This document shows positions 9,072 through 18,238 of a stretch of 64,000 bases of DNA, in pieces; within the stretch, counting starts at the first letter, position 1; each line of letters begins with the position of its first letter. Both the position numbers and the translations under genes were made by a program. The notes beneath the pieces are model-generated. The model was not told where the DNA came from, did not search any database, and saw only the letters and a program-made list of their open reading frames with translations. Source of the stretch: Vibrio rumoiensis (lineage in GTDB: Bacteria; Pseudomonadota; Gammaproteobacteria; Enterobacterales; Vibrionaceae); the NCBI RefSeq assembly GCF_002218045.2, contig NZ_AP018685.1:434001-498000 (forward strand), given 5' to 3'.

Positions 9072-11042
9072 TTATTTGTCAGCGTTTTTATGGCCGTTTA
9101 ATTCTAGCTTATCGGTAATGAACCCTTGGAAGCGTCGAATATCAAGCTCAACTAATTGATCAATTTGCTTTAAATTCTCTACATGAGTTGCAATCATGCC
9201 AATGCCTAAGTTTTTGGCGATGCGAGTCATAGAAGCGAGAAGGTCATATTTTGCCGGATCATCCAATTGGCTCGTATACGTAAAATCTAATTTGACATAG
9301 GTCGGGTGAACTTGATGTAAGTAATCGATAGAGCTGAAAGTATGACCAAAGTTATCAATACCAAACTTGAACGAATGCTGGAGTAGTAATTGAGTAATAA
9401 CTTTGGTTTCTTCAAGGTGCTTAGTGAAGCAAACCTCAGGAAACTCAAATACCAGCGTCTCTCTAAGTTGAGGGTTAGCTTTTAGCATTTGAGTTAAGAA
9501 GACTACAAATTGGCTATTATGAAGACTATCTTTACTTATATTAACGGTAATCGGTGACTTGCTTGGGTTAGCAGCCAATTGCTTACTCACAAGCGTTAAT
9601 ACATGATTATCGAATTGATAGGCCACATCACTATCTTCTAGTGCAGTAATAAAATGATTGGCTGTGTAGATAATATTATCCACTTCAATATAGGCAAAGG
9701 CCTCGTAGTGCAGGATTTGTTGCTCTTTATTAATCGCTGGTTGAAGTCGAATTTTGACCTGTTGATTTTCAATACCTTGTTTAACAAAGTTCTGCCATTC
9801 CATTTTACCCTTTGTAAACTCAGGCAAAATAGTATTTTCATTATATAAAAATAGTATTTTCATTATATAAAATGCTTTTAAGCCGCTTTGTTGACGAGCT
9901 TGAGTTAGGGCGCTATCAAGTTGGGTGAAAACTGTTCTCATGTCGGTTTGATGATGTAAAACCATCATCCCAATAGAGGCTGAGTTATCTTCAATTAATT
10001 CGTTCGGTTGCCATTCATTAACGAGATTAAGTGCGGTCTCTGATACTTGTTCTAAATACTCATAATGGCAATGAGGGACCAGTAAAATAAACTCAGAACG
10101 ACTAAAGCGAGAAAAGGTACTTCTTCCGTCAACAAATGAACTTAATTTCTGAGCAAGTTCTTTAACCATGCTATCGGCTTTATCAAATTCTTTGTTTTCA
10201 TACGCATCTTCAATGGCATCGACTTTCATTAACCACAGACCACAATGATCATGGGTGTTAGAAGTTAGCCATGGTTCAAGTTGAGTGATGAAATATTCAC
10301 GATTACTTAACTCAGAAACAGGATCTTGGTAAGCGCGCATACGTAGGCGTTTTACTTCATTTGCCGATTGTAAGTAATGAGCTTCAATATGCTTACTCAT
10401 GTAATTAATCGCTTGTATCACATCAGAGAGTTCACGAGTATTGACTTGAGGAATAGGGTCGCCAAACTTATTTAAGCTAATTTCATTCGCACGCTTTTGT
10501 ATGTCCTTTAATGGTTTGAACATGACTCGAAGTATGATGATCATCGAGATTGCAGCAAGTAATGAATTAATAATAAATGCGGTGAGCAAGCGTAGAGTCA
10601 GCGCCCATAATTGGTCATAACCTGTTGCCGTATTATTGGTGACAGTTAAGGTTGCGGCTTGCATCCAACCATCCATTAATACGCGAGATTCTGTTAGCTC
10701 TTCAAAAGGCGCAATTTTTTGAAACCATTCAGGTGAGTCAGAATTTTGATTAAGATTCTTACGTTGAATTTGGGTATTGCTATCATTTATTTTGAGTGTG
10801 ATAGAACCGTAGAAGCCACTATCAAAAGAGGCATTAATGACGGACTCTAAACCCACTTTATCTTTTTGATGAATGAACGGAGTTAGCGCAATATTCAATG
10901 CGCTGATCATGTTCGTCATCTCAATCTTTTGCTGAGTCTTCAGGTAAGTATGGCTAGAGTGGAGTAGTAAGCCAAAAACCGATGTCGTCAATATTAAGAA
11001 GGTTATCGATAACCAAATTTGAAATTTATTATATAGACTCAT
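9072..11042 (-). CDS. lapD: LapD-like c-di-GMP receptor, copy 2 (degenerate GGDEF and EAL)
   Basis: A 656-residue inner-membrane receptor. Order: N-terminal helix (residues 10-30), periplasmic LapD/MoxY-type domain (about 30-150), second helix (155-180), HAMP, GGDEF-like domain with RFSRSEFILLVP where GGDEF should be, and EAL-like domain with HYEAFAY in place of the catalytic EAL. Such inactive domains bind c-di-GMP and, in the LapD family, hold the protease LapG away from a surface adhesin. The gene follows lapG directly (4-base gap). A 22-bp tandem duplication (9829-9872) lies between the GGDEF-like and EAL-like domains. It adds a non-multiple of three, yet the frame is open, so it must be paired with another indel. 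Confidence 0.85.
   Translation of the reverse strand: MSLYNKFQIWLSITFLILTTSVFGLLLHSSHTYLKTQQKIEMTNMISALNIALTPFIHQKDKVGLESVINASFDSGFYGSITLKINDSNTQIQRKNLNQNSDSPEWFQKIAPFEELTESRVLMDGWMQAATLTVTNNTATGYDQLWALTLRLLTAFIINSLLAAISMIIILRVMFKPLKDIQKRANEISLNKFGDPIPQVNTRELSDVIQAINYMSKHIEAHYLQSANEVKRLRMRAYQDPVSELSNREYFITQLEPWLTSNTHDHCGLWLMKVDAIEDAYENKEFDKADSMVKELAQKLSSFVDGRSTFSRFSRSEFILLVPHCHYEYLEQVSETALNLVNEWQPNELIEDNSASIGMMVLHHQTDMRTVFTQLDSALTQARQQSGLKAFYIMKILFLYNENTILPEFTKGKMEWQNFVKQGIENQQVKIRLQPAINKEQQILHYEAFAYIEVDNIIYTANHFITALEDSDVAYQFDNHVLTLVSKQLAANPSKSPITVNISKDSLHNSQFVVFLTQMLKANPQLRETLVFEFPEVCFTKHLEETKVITQLLLQHSFKFGIDNFGHTFSSIDYLHQVHPTYVKLDFTYTSQLDDPAKYDLLASMTRIAKNLGIGMIATHVENLKQIDQLVELDIRRFQGFITDKLELNGHKNADK
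9829..9872. repeat. 22-bp perfect tandem duplication inside lapD copy 2
   Basis: Bases 9829-9850 and 9851-9872 are identical (each starts ATAGTATTTTC). The two copies are translated in different frames. Only with both copies does the gene read through, which makes this a length-sensitive spot in the coding sequence. Confidence 0.9.
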
Positions 11043-11046
11043 AGCA

Positions 11047-11757
11047 TCATTGATCCAAGTTTATAATAGGGTGATGAGTGTCATGCTGACTTCGCTTACG
11101 TAATTTTTGCCACATACTTAAATTGGAGACATTACCGGCCGGCACTGATTGGCTTCCAGCTGCGCCTCCTTTTGTGATCCATAAGTTAGTGGCGTTAAAA
11201 CTATAGACAGGAACGAGATCGCTTCTTTGACTGGCCGGTTTTATTTCGCCATCAATATTATCTAAAATTAAAGGCATTGAACTTGGCGTTTCATAATAGG
11301 CAACGACCATATGAAATTGGTTTAATGTCAGTGATTTTACGTAGATTAAGCGCAATTTCTCGTCATCTACCCCTAATTCTCGCAGGGTATAATATTTGGC
11401 AATACTAAAATCTTCACAGTCTCCACCGCCAGCATTAAGAAACTGCACCGGTGTTGCCCAATAATCATCTTCACCCTATAACTTTATATCATCAATAAAC
11501 ACTAATTGATTAAAAAAGTTATTCACTTCGGATAATTGTAGAGAGAGGGAGTGATTCTGTAAGTTATGGGTGAGATCTAGCCATGCTTTGATTCGTAAAC
11601 CAGCACGTTGTCCAAAATGCTCATGACTGAAGGTAATGATTTGTTGTTCAACAGCAGTGAGAGCCGAAGCTCTCACTGAAATGATTAACAAGATTAAGAA
11701 AAGATAGGCGGTAAGCGAGAAAGAGAGAAAAGATCTCTTAGTCTTTACGTTGATCAT
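11047..11757 (-). pseudogene. lapG: LapG-type periplasmic cysteine protease with an internal stop codon
   Basis: Two ORFs in the same frame separated by a single TAG at 11476-11478. The upstream part has a signal peptide (ending VRASALT) and the N-terminal helices; the downstream part has the catalytic region YWATPVQFL, then GGGDCEDFSIAKY with the Cys, and the His/Asp of the transglutaminase-like triad (QFHMVVAYY, LILDN). The family has Trp just before GEDDYW, so TGG became TAG by one G-to-A change. LapG cleaves the N-terminus of large adhesins to release biofilm. The product here would stop at 93 residues without catalytic residues. It overlaps the OmpA-like gene upstream by 20 bases. Confidence 0.88.
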
Positions 11758-12331
11758 AGATAGTCCAGCTTTCTACTACGCTGCTATCCATCCCTACCAC
11801 TGAGGCAGTAACACGACGGCTTAATGTCATAGTTTCTTCTCTCGATGTTGCTTGAATTGGATCGCTGTCACCGTAACCTACGGTTTCAATACGTTTAGGA
11901 CTGACGCCTGCGGCAACCAAGGCTTTATAGACATTCGCTGCACGATGTATCGAGAGGTACTTGTTGTGCTCTGCCGGGCCAACTGGGCTAGCATAACCAT
12001 TAAGTACAATATGAGTTTGTGGATATTTATCTAAGAAACTACTCATATTCTTAATGTGCTTATCATAAGCGGCAGGAATCACGGTTGAATCGTTAGCAAA
12101 TAAAATGTGTAGTTTATTTTCTTCTTCTGAATGGACAACAGTAGGGCAACCATTGTTATCAATCACGGCGTTTTTACGAGTATTAGCACATAAATCACGC
12201 GCGTTGATCACACCGTCATTATCTGAATCGCTCAAATCTTTTGAATGAAAGGCGATTGGCGGTGGATCAGATTCTAGGTTTGAACATGCACCCAATAGTA
12301 AAACCAATAAAGAAAGAGTTAATGCTTTCAT
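11738..12331 (-). CDS. OmpA-like peptidoglycan-associated lipoprotein
   Basis: A 197-residue protein: lipoprotein signal MKALTLSLLVLLLGAC (Cys16), then a thrombospondin-type-3-like DSDNDGVINARDLCANT segment, then an OmpA/Pal C-terminal domain (residues about 75-190) with the peptidoglycan-binding NGYASPVGPAEHNKYLSIHRA motif. It sits in the Lap operon between tolC and lapG with a 9-base gap after tolC. Similar OmpA lipoproteins occur in Vibrio and Shewanella type I secretion operons, where they presumably stabilise the export channel or adhesin at the cell wall; the exact role is not established from sequence. Confidence 0.85.
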   Translation of the reverse strand: MKALTLSLLVLLLGACSNLESDPPPIAFHSKDLSDSDNDGVINARDLCANTRKNAVIDNNGCPTVVHSEEENKLHILFANDSTVIPAAYDKHIKNMSSFLDKYPQTHIVLNGYASPVGPAEHNKYLSIHRAANVYKALVAAGVSPKRIETVGYGDSDPIQATSREETMTLSRRVTASVVGMDSSVVESWTIYDQRKD

Positions 12332-12340
12332 AATATTTCC

Positions 12341-13660
12341 TTATTTAGACGAACGAGCCCATTCATCAGGGATGGCAACACGTAACTCATTCAGAAGCAG
12401 ACCTGTTGAATTCAATAGGCGATAATCAGCAATAATACCAGAATAGTGTGCGCTTAAATAAGCTTTACGAGATTCAAATAACTCATTTTCGGTGTTTAAT
12501 AGGTCCAATAAGGTTCGTTTACCGATTTTGTATTGCTTCTCATAAGCGATGATGGTTTTTGCCGCAGAATCTACGTGTTGTTGAAGAAACTTTTCTTGTG
12601 ATTCCGCCAGTTCTTTAGCACTCCATGATAAACGGGTGCTTTCTTCTAATAAGCGGTAGGCGTTATCTCGAATATTTTTCGCTTTGCTGATTTGGCTGGC
12701 AGCTGAACGACTGTCTGCTGCGTCACTACCACCGTTGTACAGGTTGTAGTTCATTTTAAGCATTACTTTAAGCTCATCAGTATCCCCATCAGATGCGTCA
12801 ATTTCATCACCATATTTCTGTGAGCCTTCGACAGTAAATGTCGGTAACATAGTGCCTTTGGTTTGTTCGTATTGATATTGAGCGGCTTGCACATCATGGT
12901 AAGCCAAATACATAGTTGGGTTATTGGCTTTGGCTTTCTCAAGCGCATCATTTAGCGACTTAGCGATGTAAGTATCATCAACTTTAGGTTTTCTTAAATC
13001 TTGAGGGTAAGAGCCAACTATTCTTACAAATGCTGTAATTTTGTCGTTAAGGTTACTTTGAGCTGAAAGTAAGTTGGTATTGGCTTGTGCAACACGTCCC
13101 TCAACCTGAACGAGATCTGCCGTTGAGCTTAAACCTGAATCTGTACGTTTTTTGATATCACGATAGATACGCATGTGAACATCATGGTTTGCTTGAGATA
13201 GGGTAACCACCTCTTGGGCTTGAATGACATCAATATAAGCTTCAGCAGTGGATAATGCCATATCTTGGGCATCAGCGAGTAATTGATAGCGTTGAGATTC
13301 AGCTTCTGCTTTTGTTCTTTTTATATCGTTATAAGTGCTTGAGCCATCCCAGATTAACTGACGAATACTGATTTGAGCGTAGCGAGGGTTGTATTCGCCT
13401 TGAGAGCCTGCACTGTTGTCATAATCTTCATAGCCGACACCAGCTTCAAGATCGACCGATGGTAAATATTTACCAGTTGAGGCTCGGCTGGTTTCTTTTT
13501 GGCTGATAAATTCATTGTAGGTTGATTGAATATTTGGGTTTGTTGCTAATGCATTGGCAATCGCTTGTTCAAGAGATTGCGCGTATGTTGGCAGAGCGAT
13601 TAATTGGCAACCAAGGAAAATGGCTAATTTATTTATCTTTGGAGTTTTTATCATCATCAT
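12341..13660 (-). CDS. TolC-family outer-membrane channel of the Lap type I secretion system
   Basis: A 439-residue outer-membrane efflux protein with signal peptide (ending LPTYAQ) and two internal repeats of the TolC fold: SLEQAIANALATNPNIQSTYNE at the N-terminus and the long coiled-coil helices with AEAYIDVIQAQE. The C-terminal repeat contains KQYKIGKRTLLDLLNTENELFESRKAY, the standard TolC signature. It would complete the export conduit with the HlyD and ABC proteins encoded upstream. Separated from lapB by 216 bases with a terminator-like inverted repeat, so it may have its own promoter. Confidence 0.88.
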   Translation of the reverse strand: MMMIKTPKINKLAIFLGCQLIALPTYAQSLEQAIANALATNPNIQSTYNEFISQKETSRASTGKYLPSVDLEAGVGYEDYDNSAGSQGEYNPRYAQISIRQLIWDGSSTYNDIKRTKAEAESQRYQLLADAQDMALSTAEAYIDVIQAQEVVTLSQANHDVHMRIYRDIKKRTDSGLSSTADLVQVEGRVAQANTNLLSAQSNLNDKITAFVRIVGSYPQDLRKPKVDDTYIAKSLNDALEKAKANNPTMYLAYHDVQAAQYQYEQTKGTMLPTFTVEGSQKYGDEIDASDGDTDELKVMLKMNYNLYNGGSDAADSRSAASQISKAKNIRDNAYRLLEESTRLSWSAKELAESQEKFLQQHVDSAAKTIIAYEKQYKIGKRTLLDLLNTENELFESRKAYLSAHYSGIIADYRLLNSTGLLLNELRVAIPDEWARSSK

Positions 13661-13810
13661 CCTCTTAACATGCTAGATAGTTAAGCGTTAAGGAAAGGGT
13701 ATATAAAGCCGAAAACGGACAAAAATTTAGATTTACACGATATTACAGGGTATTTAGAAAAAATAATATACCCTTTAACTGATAAACGGTGTTAAATATA
13801 CAAATTTAAA

Positions 13811-13855
13811 CGCATGATTTTGTTTAAATCATATCAGTCTAGACAAAATCATGCG
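13811..13855 (-). terminator. 13-bp perfect inverted repeat after lapB
   Basis: CGCATGATTTTGT (13811-13823) and ACAAAATCATGCG (13843-13855) flank a 19-base loop and are followed, on the minus strand, by a TTTAAATTTG stretch. It is placed 21 bases past the lapB stop, so a terminator or processing stem separating lapB from tolC is likely. Confidence 0.6.
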
Positions 13856-13876
13856 AATAAATTAGTTGTATGTTTG

Positions 13877-16197
13877 TTAAATCGGCCTTGTTTGAATGGT
13901 AGATTTCTTCTTATTGGTTGTCGTTGTTTGTTTGGTCGCCGTAGCTGATGTTGGTCTAGAAACAGTACTAGTTGCTGCTTGCGCCTGATCTTCGCTTGGT
14001 TTTGGCTCGGAAGCAGAAGGTGCAGCATCACTTGTTTTGGCCTCTAGTGTTGGTGATTTTTTAGCAACAGTCGGTGCTGATTTCTGTGACTTTCCAGAGC
14101 GAAGTGCTTGTAATACTTTATCTCTAGGGCCGTCGGCAATGATTTGGCCTTGTTCCATGACTATTAAACGATCGACTAAGTCTAACATGCCAGTTTTATG
14201 CGTAATTAAGATTAGAGTTTCACCTTTATTAAAGTTACGCAATTGGCGCTTGATGAACATCTCCGTACGGTTATCCATACTACTGGTTGGTTCATCCATG
14301 ATCATTACTGGTGGTTTACCTAATAGTGCACGTGCAATGGCAATCGCTTGACGTTGACCACCAGATAAAGCGGCACCACCTTCGCCAATTTGTTTTCTAA
14401 ACCAGCGCTGTCCTTTTGTGTAAAGCTTGTTACGCCAGCGCGTTCAGCGGCAAGAATGATATCTTTATCACTGGCAAGAGGGCGTCCAAGTGCAATGTTG
14501 TCACGAATGCTACCGTAAAACAGAGTAATATCTTGCGGTACACAACCTAAATTACGGCGTATATCGATCTGATGTAACTGCTTAATATCTGTATCATCAA
14601 TTAAAACGGTACCTGAGGTTGGTTGGTATAATCCCATCAAGATACGCTCTAACGTCGTTTTACCTGAACCAATACGACCGATAATACCAATGCGCTCACC
14701 TGGATTAATTGTCAGGTTAATATTTCTTAACGAAGGCGAGGTTGCATTCGGGTAGGTGAAGTTCACATTATCAAATTGGATCTTACCTTTGATAATAGGA
14801 CGGTGGATATAACGCTTGCCCGGTTCTTGCTCAGTTGGCATTTGCATTAAGTTGTCGATAATACCCATCGCAGATTTGGCTTGGTTATAGCGAGTTGATA
14901 GCATCGCTACTTGTATCATCGGGCTAACTGCACGTCCACTTAGCATGGTAGCTGCAATTAAACCACCCATGGTTAGGTCGCCATTTCCTATTAAGTAAAC
15001 ACCGACAACGATCATTGCTACGTTCAAAAATTGTTGAACGAACCCCGCTGTATTTTGCAGTGAATCTGTAAGACGACGAGACTTTAAGCTCCAGTTTGCC
15101 ATGTGGGCAACGGCTTCTTCCCAACGATATTGATACTGACTTTCAGCACCAAACATTTTTAATGTTTCAAGACCAGATAAGCTCTCAATAAGATTTGAGT
15201 TTTTTTGTGAAGCTAAGCGAGAACCTTCTTCAATAGTGCGTCTTAATGGCTTTTGTACAATAAAACTGTAACTGATCAGAATGATCACACCAATTAAAGG
15301 AACTATAGCTAATGGGCCTGCAATGAATGCAATTACGAGCATAAATAACAGAGCAAATGGCAAATCAATTAGAGTGGTAATACTAGCAGAGGTAAAGAAA
15401 TCTCTGATTGATTCAAATTCTTGCATGTGTCTTGCAAAAGCACCAACGGAAGGGGGCTTAGATTCTAGACGAGTTCCCATTACATGACTAAAGATTTTTG
15501 AAGAAATCAAAATATCCGATTTCTTTCCCGCCACATCTAAGAAATAGCTACGCATCATTTTTAAAATAAAATCAAAAATGAAGATGATAAAAACACCAAC
15601 AGCTAGTACCCAAAGTGAGTCATAGGCCAGGTTAGGAACAATTTTGTCATATACTAAGCGTGAAAATAATGGGGCACTTATGGCAAAGATATTAATTAAG
15701 ATCGAGGCAATGAATACGTCGCGGTAAATTTTACGTGATTGCCACAGCGTGCTCCAGAACCAATGACCATCGTTGTTTTTCAGAACTTCAGGGGACCTTT
15801 CATCGTAACGGAAGCTCTTTTTAACCAAAAATAGTTGGCCTGTGTATTGTTTATTAAGTTCTTCTAAACGAACCCATTCTTGAGTGTTGTCATCATTTTG
15901 CGACAAGATTACTTCAGCTTCGTTCTTCTCGTAATCGACAGACAAGATAACGCATGCGTCACCATTTTTAAGCAATGCAACTACCGGTAAAAGTAGTGGT
16001 GGTAAATCATTAAGTGGCAACTCTTCAAGCTTAGCATTTAAGCCCGCGGTTGCTGCAGCGCGGGGGAATAAATGTACAGTTAGTAAACCATCTTTGAGTG
16101 GTAAGCCTGCAACGAGCGCGTCAGGTGAATTGGCTTGGCCGTAATAACGACTGATATAATCGAGCGAATTTAATAGCGGATCTTTTATGGTATTCAT
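13877..16197 (-). pseudogene. lapB: Lap-type ABC exporter (LapB), frameshifted just before the ABC signature
   Basis: Two frames together give an exporter of about 770 residues: N-terminal C39-like domain without the catalytic Cys (residues 1-130), a six-helix transmembrane domain (about 160-430), then the ATPase domain with Walker A GRIGSGKTT and Q-loop CVPQDITLF. After DSAG the frame slips; in the other frame the sequence continues through the ABC signature LSGGQRQ and Walker B VMIMDEP to a His-loop LITHK. One T appears missing at 14399-14401 (TTTT to TTT). A low-complexity Ala/Thr/Lys-rich tail of about 75 residues follows. As read, the ATPase is non-functional. Confidence 0.88.
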
Positions 16198-18171
16198 TAT
16201 GCCTGACCTTCAGTAACATTATTAATTTGCTCAGTAACAAAACCTTGGAAACCACCAAGTTCAAGTTCGATCAGTTTGTTTTTCTGTTCTATTGTTTCTA
16301 CACGAGAAGCAATAGTGGTGATTGATAAGTTGGCGGCAGTACGTGCAATGGAGAAAACAACATCTGCTTTTTCGTTATCATCTATTTGAGTAGTGTAGGC
16401 AAAATCCAATTTGACATAAGCAGGGCGGTAGGCATTGAGATAGTCAATCGAACCAAAGTTATGACCAAAGTTATCGATACCAAAACTGTATTTATGTGAA
16501 GTAATGATGTTACACAGTAGTTTGGTGTTATCTGGCTGCTTAATAAAGCAAATTTCAGGAATCTCAAACAATATGCGGTTGGCATATTCAGGATTGCTTT
16601 CCATTTTTTGGCTTAACCAGCGCATAAAGCCAGTATCATTAACACTGCTTTGAGTTAAGTTAACTGCAATTGGATATTTCGGATCGTATATATCGACTTG
16701 CTCAAATACTGCGTCGATGATGTACATATCAAAGTCTTGGCCTTTATCTAGGCTTTCAAGGGCATTCAAAAGCTACCTGCTGAATAGCGAGTGTCGTCTT
16801 TTGTATAGCAGCAAATACTTCTTGGTGGAGCATTTGATTATTGCTGTCGATAGCTTTCTGGTAGTTGAAAATAAATTCTTTATTAGCAATGGCTTCATCT
16901 ACGATGGCTTTCCATTGTTGTTTACCAAAGTTTGGTTGGCTTTCATCACTGTCTGCAAGAACCAAGAACATTGGTTCTTCGCGATTAGCACGAGCTTGTA
17001 CTAAGCCGTTATCAGCGCGAGCAAGGAGATCTGAAATACTGTCGTCAGTTTGCTTCATAATTAAAGCAACAGCAGCTTGAAGTGGGGCAATATCAAGTGG
17101 ATCGTTTTGTAATTCGGCGACACGGTTAAGCATAGCGCGACCCAACTCAAGCATATCTTCATCTGATATGTTTGGAGCTAATAGCATAAACTCAGAATTG
17201 TTTAAACGAGCAATATTGAACTCATCTGAAGAAATTTCCATTAATGATGCAGCAAAGCTACGAGTCAGTTCATCACCTTGGATATATCCTTCTTTTTCAT
17301 ACACGTCATCAAGTTGATCGACCTTGAGAAGGGCAATACCACCTGTTGACCCGCTTTCAATCCAAGATTTAAGTTGAGTCATCATGTATTTGCGATTAGC
17401 CAATCCTGATACTGGATCTTGGTACGCACGAACACGTAGTTTGTTTGCTTCTTCTGATTGTTGTTCAAAGTGTGTACGCAGTTGCTTGGTTATTTGATTA
17501 AATACTGAAACGACATCATTTAATTCTCGGTATTTAGAGGTTTCCAATACTTCATCAAATTTATTGTTAGCAAGATTTTGAGCGCTAACTTGGATAATCT
17601 GTAACGGTACTAAAATTCGACGGAATACTATCGATAATCCTACAATCAGAATCACGCCACAAAATGTTAGAGCAAAAAGAATAGATTTAGTGTTATTCCA
17701 CAGCTTTTCATAAACAAAGGTAGGGCGATTGATTACTTTTAGATTGGCTAATGGTTGCCAGTTAGAGCTGATTTGTACCGTTTTCTGGATAGGTTTAATA
17801 TTCGATAATGTCATAAACCAACTAGGTATAGAATTTTTGGGTTCTTTGAAATTGAGCTTAATGGCTTCACTCGATGTAATTGATATCAGAGTTGTCGATT
17901 GATAGTTATGATTATCAAATATTTTCTTGATAATAGTTTGAGCTTCTTCTAAGTCGTCACCTTGTAGATAAGGTGAAAGAGCAAAAGTGGCAGCATTTAA
18001 TGTGTCATCGAAGCGAACCGTTTGTTGTTCGATTAAGTCGTTACGCGTGTGATGGAATTCAAGGGCAAATAAAACTACGGATATAGTGATAAAAATCCCC
18101 ATACTCCAAGTTAATAGCTGTTTGTACAATGTCATATCATTTCTCATTAAATAATTATGGTAATAGACCAA
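16197..18171 (-). pseudogene. lapD: LapD-like c-di-GMP receptor, copy 1, with two homopolymer frameshifts
   Basis: Same architecture as copy 2: N-terminal helix, periplasmic LapD/MoxY-type domain, HAMP, GGDEF-like domain (RLNNSEFMLLAP at the active site) and EAL-like domain beginning LHQEVFAA. The frame breaks after AAIQK. Adding one base to the A run at 16799-16802 and one to the T run at 16768-16771 (minus-strand reading) would restore KDDTRYSAGSF joined to NALESLDKG and the remaining EAL fold (DNFGHNFGSIDYLNAY). Both shifts are single-base losses in four-base runs. It lies between hlyD and lapB, sharing a base with the lapB start. Confidence 0.85.
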
Positions 18172-18238
18172 GAGAGATAAACTGATTTTTTCGACTGAAA
18201 ACCAACTTGCAGAAATCGTTATAATGACTTGATGATGC

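Noticed and set aside
9638..9841. Minus-strand ORF beginning MKILF within lapD copy 2
   Set aside because: It is an alternative frame created by the 22-bp duplication and has no independent features.
11047..11757. Two separate small periplasmic proteins
   Set aside because: Both pieces are in one frame separated by a single TAG, and together they give one normal LapG with a Trp replaced.
13877..16197. Programmed frameshift in lapB
   Set aside because: No slippery heptamer or downstream structure is evident; the break falls before the ABC signature, and neighbouring genes have similar one-base losses.
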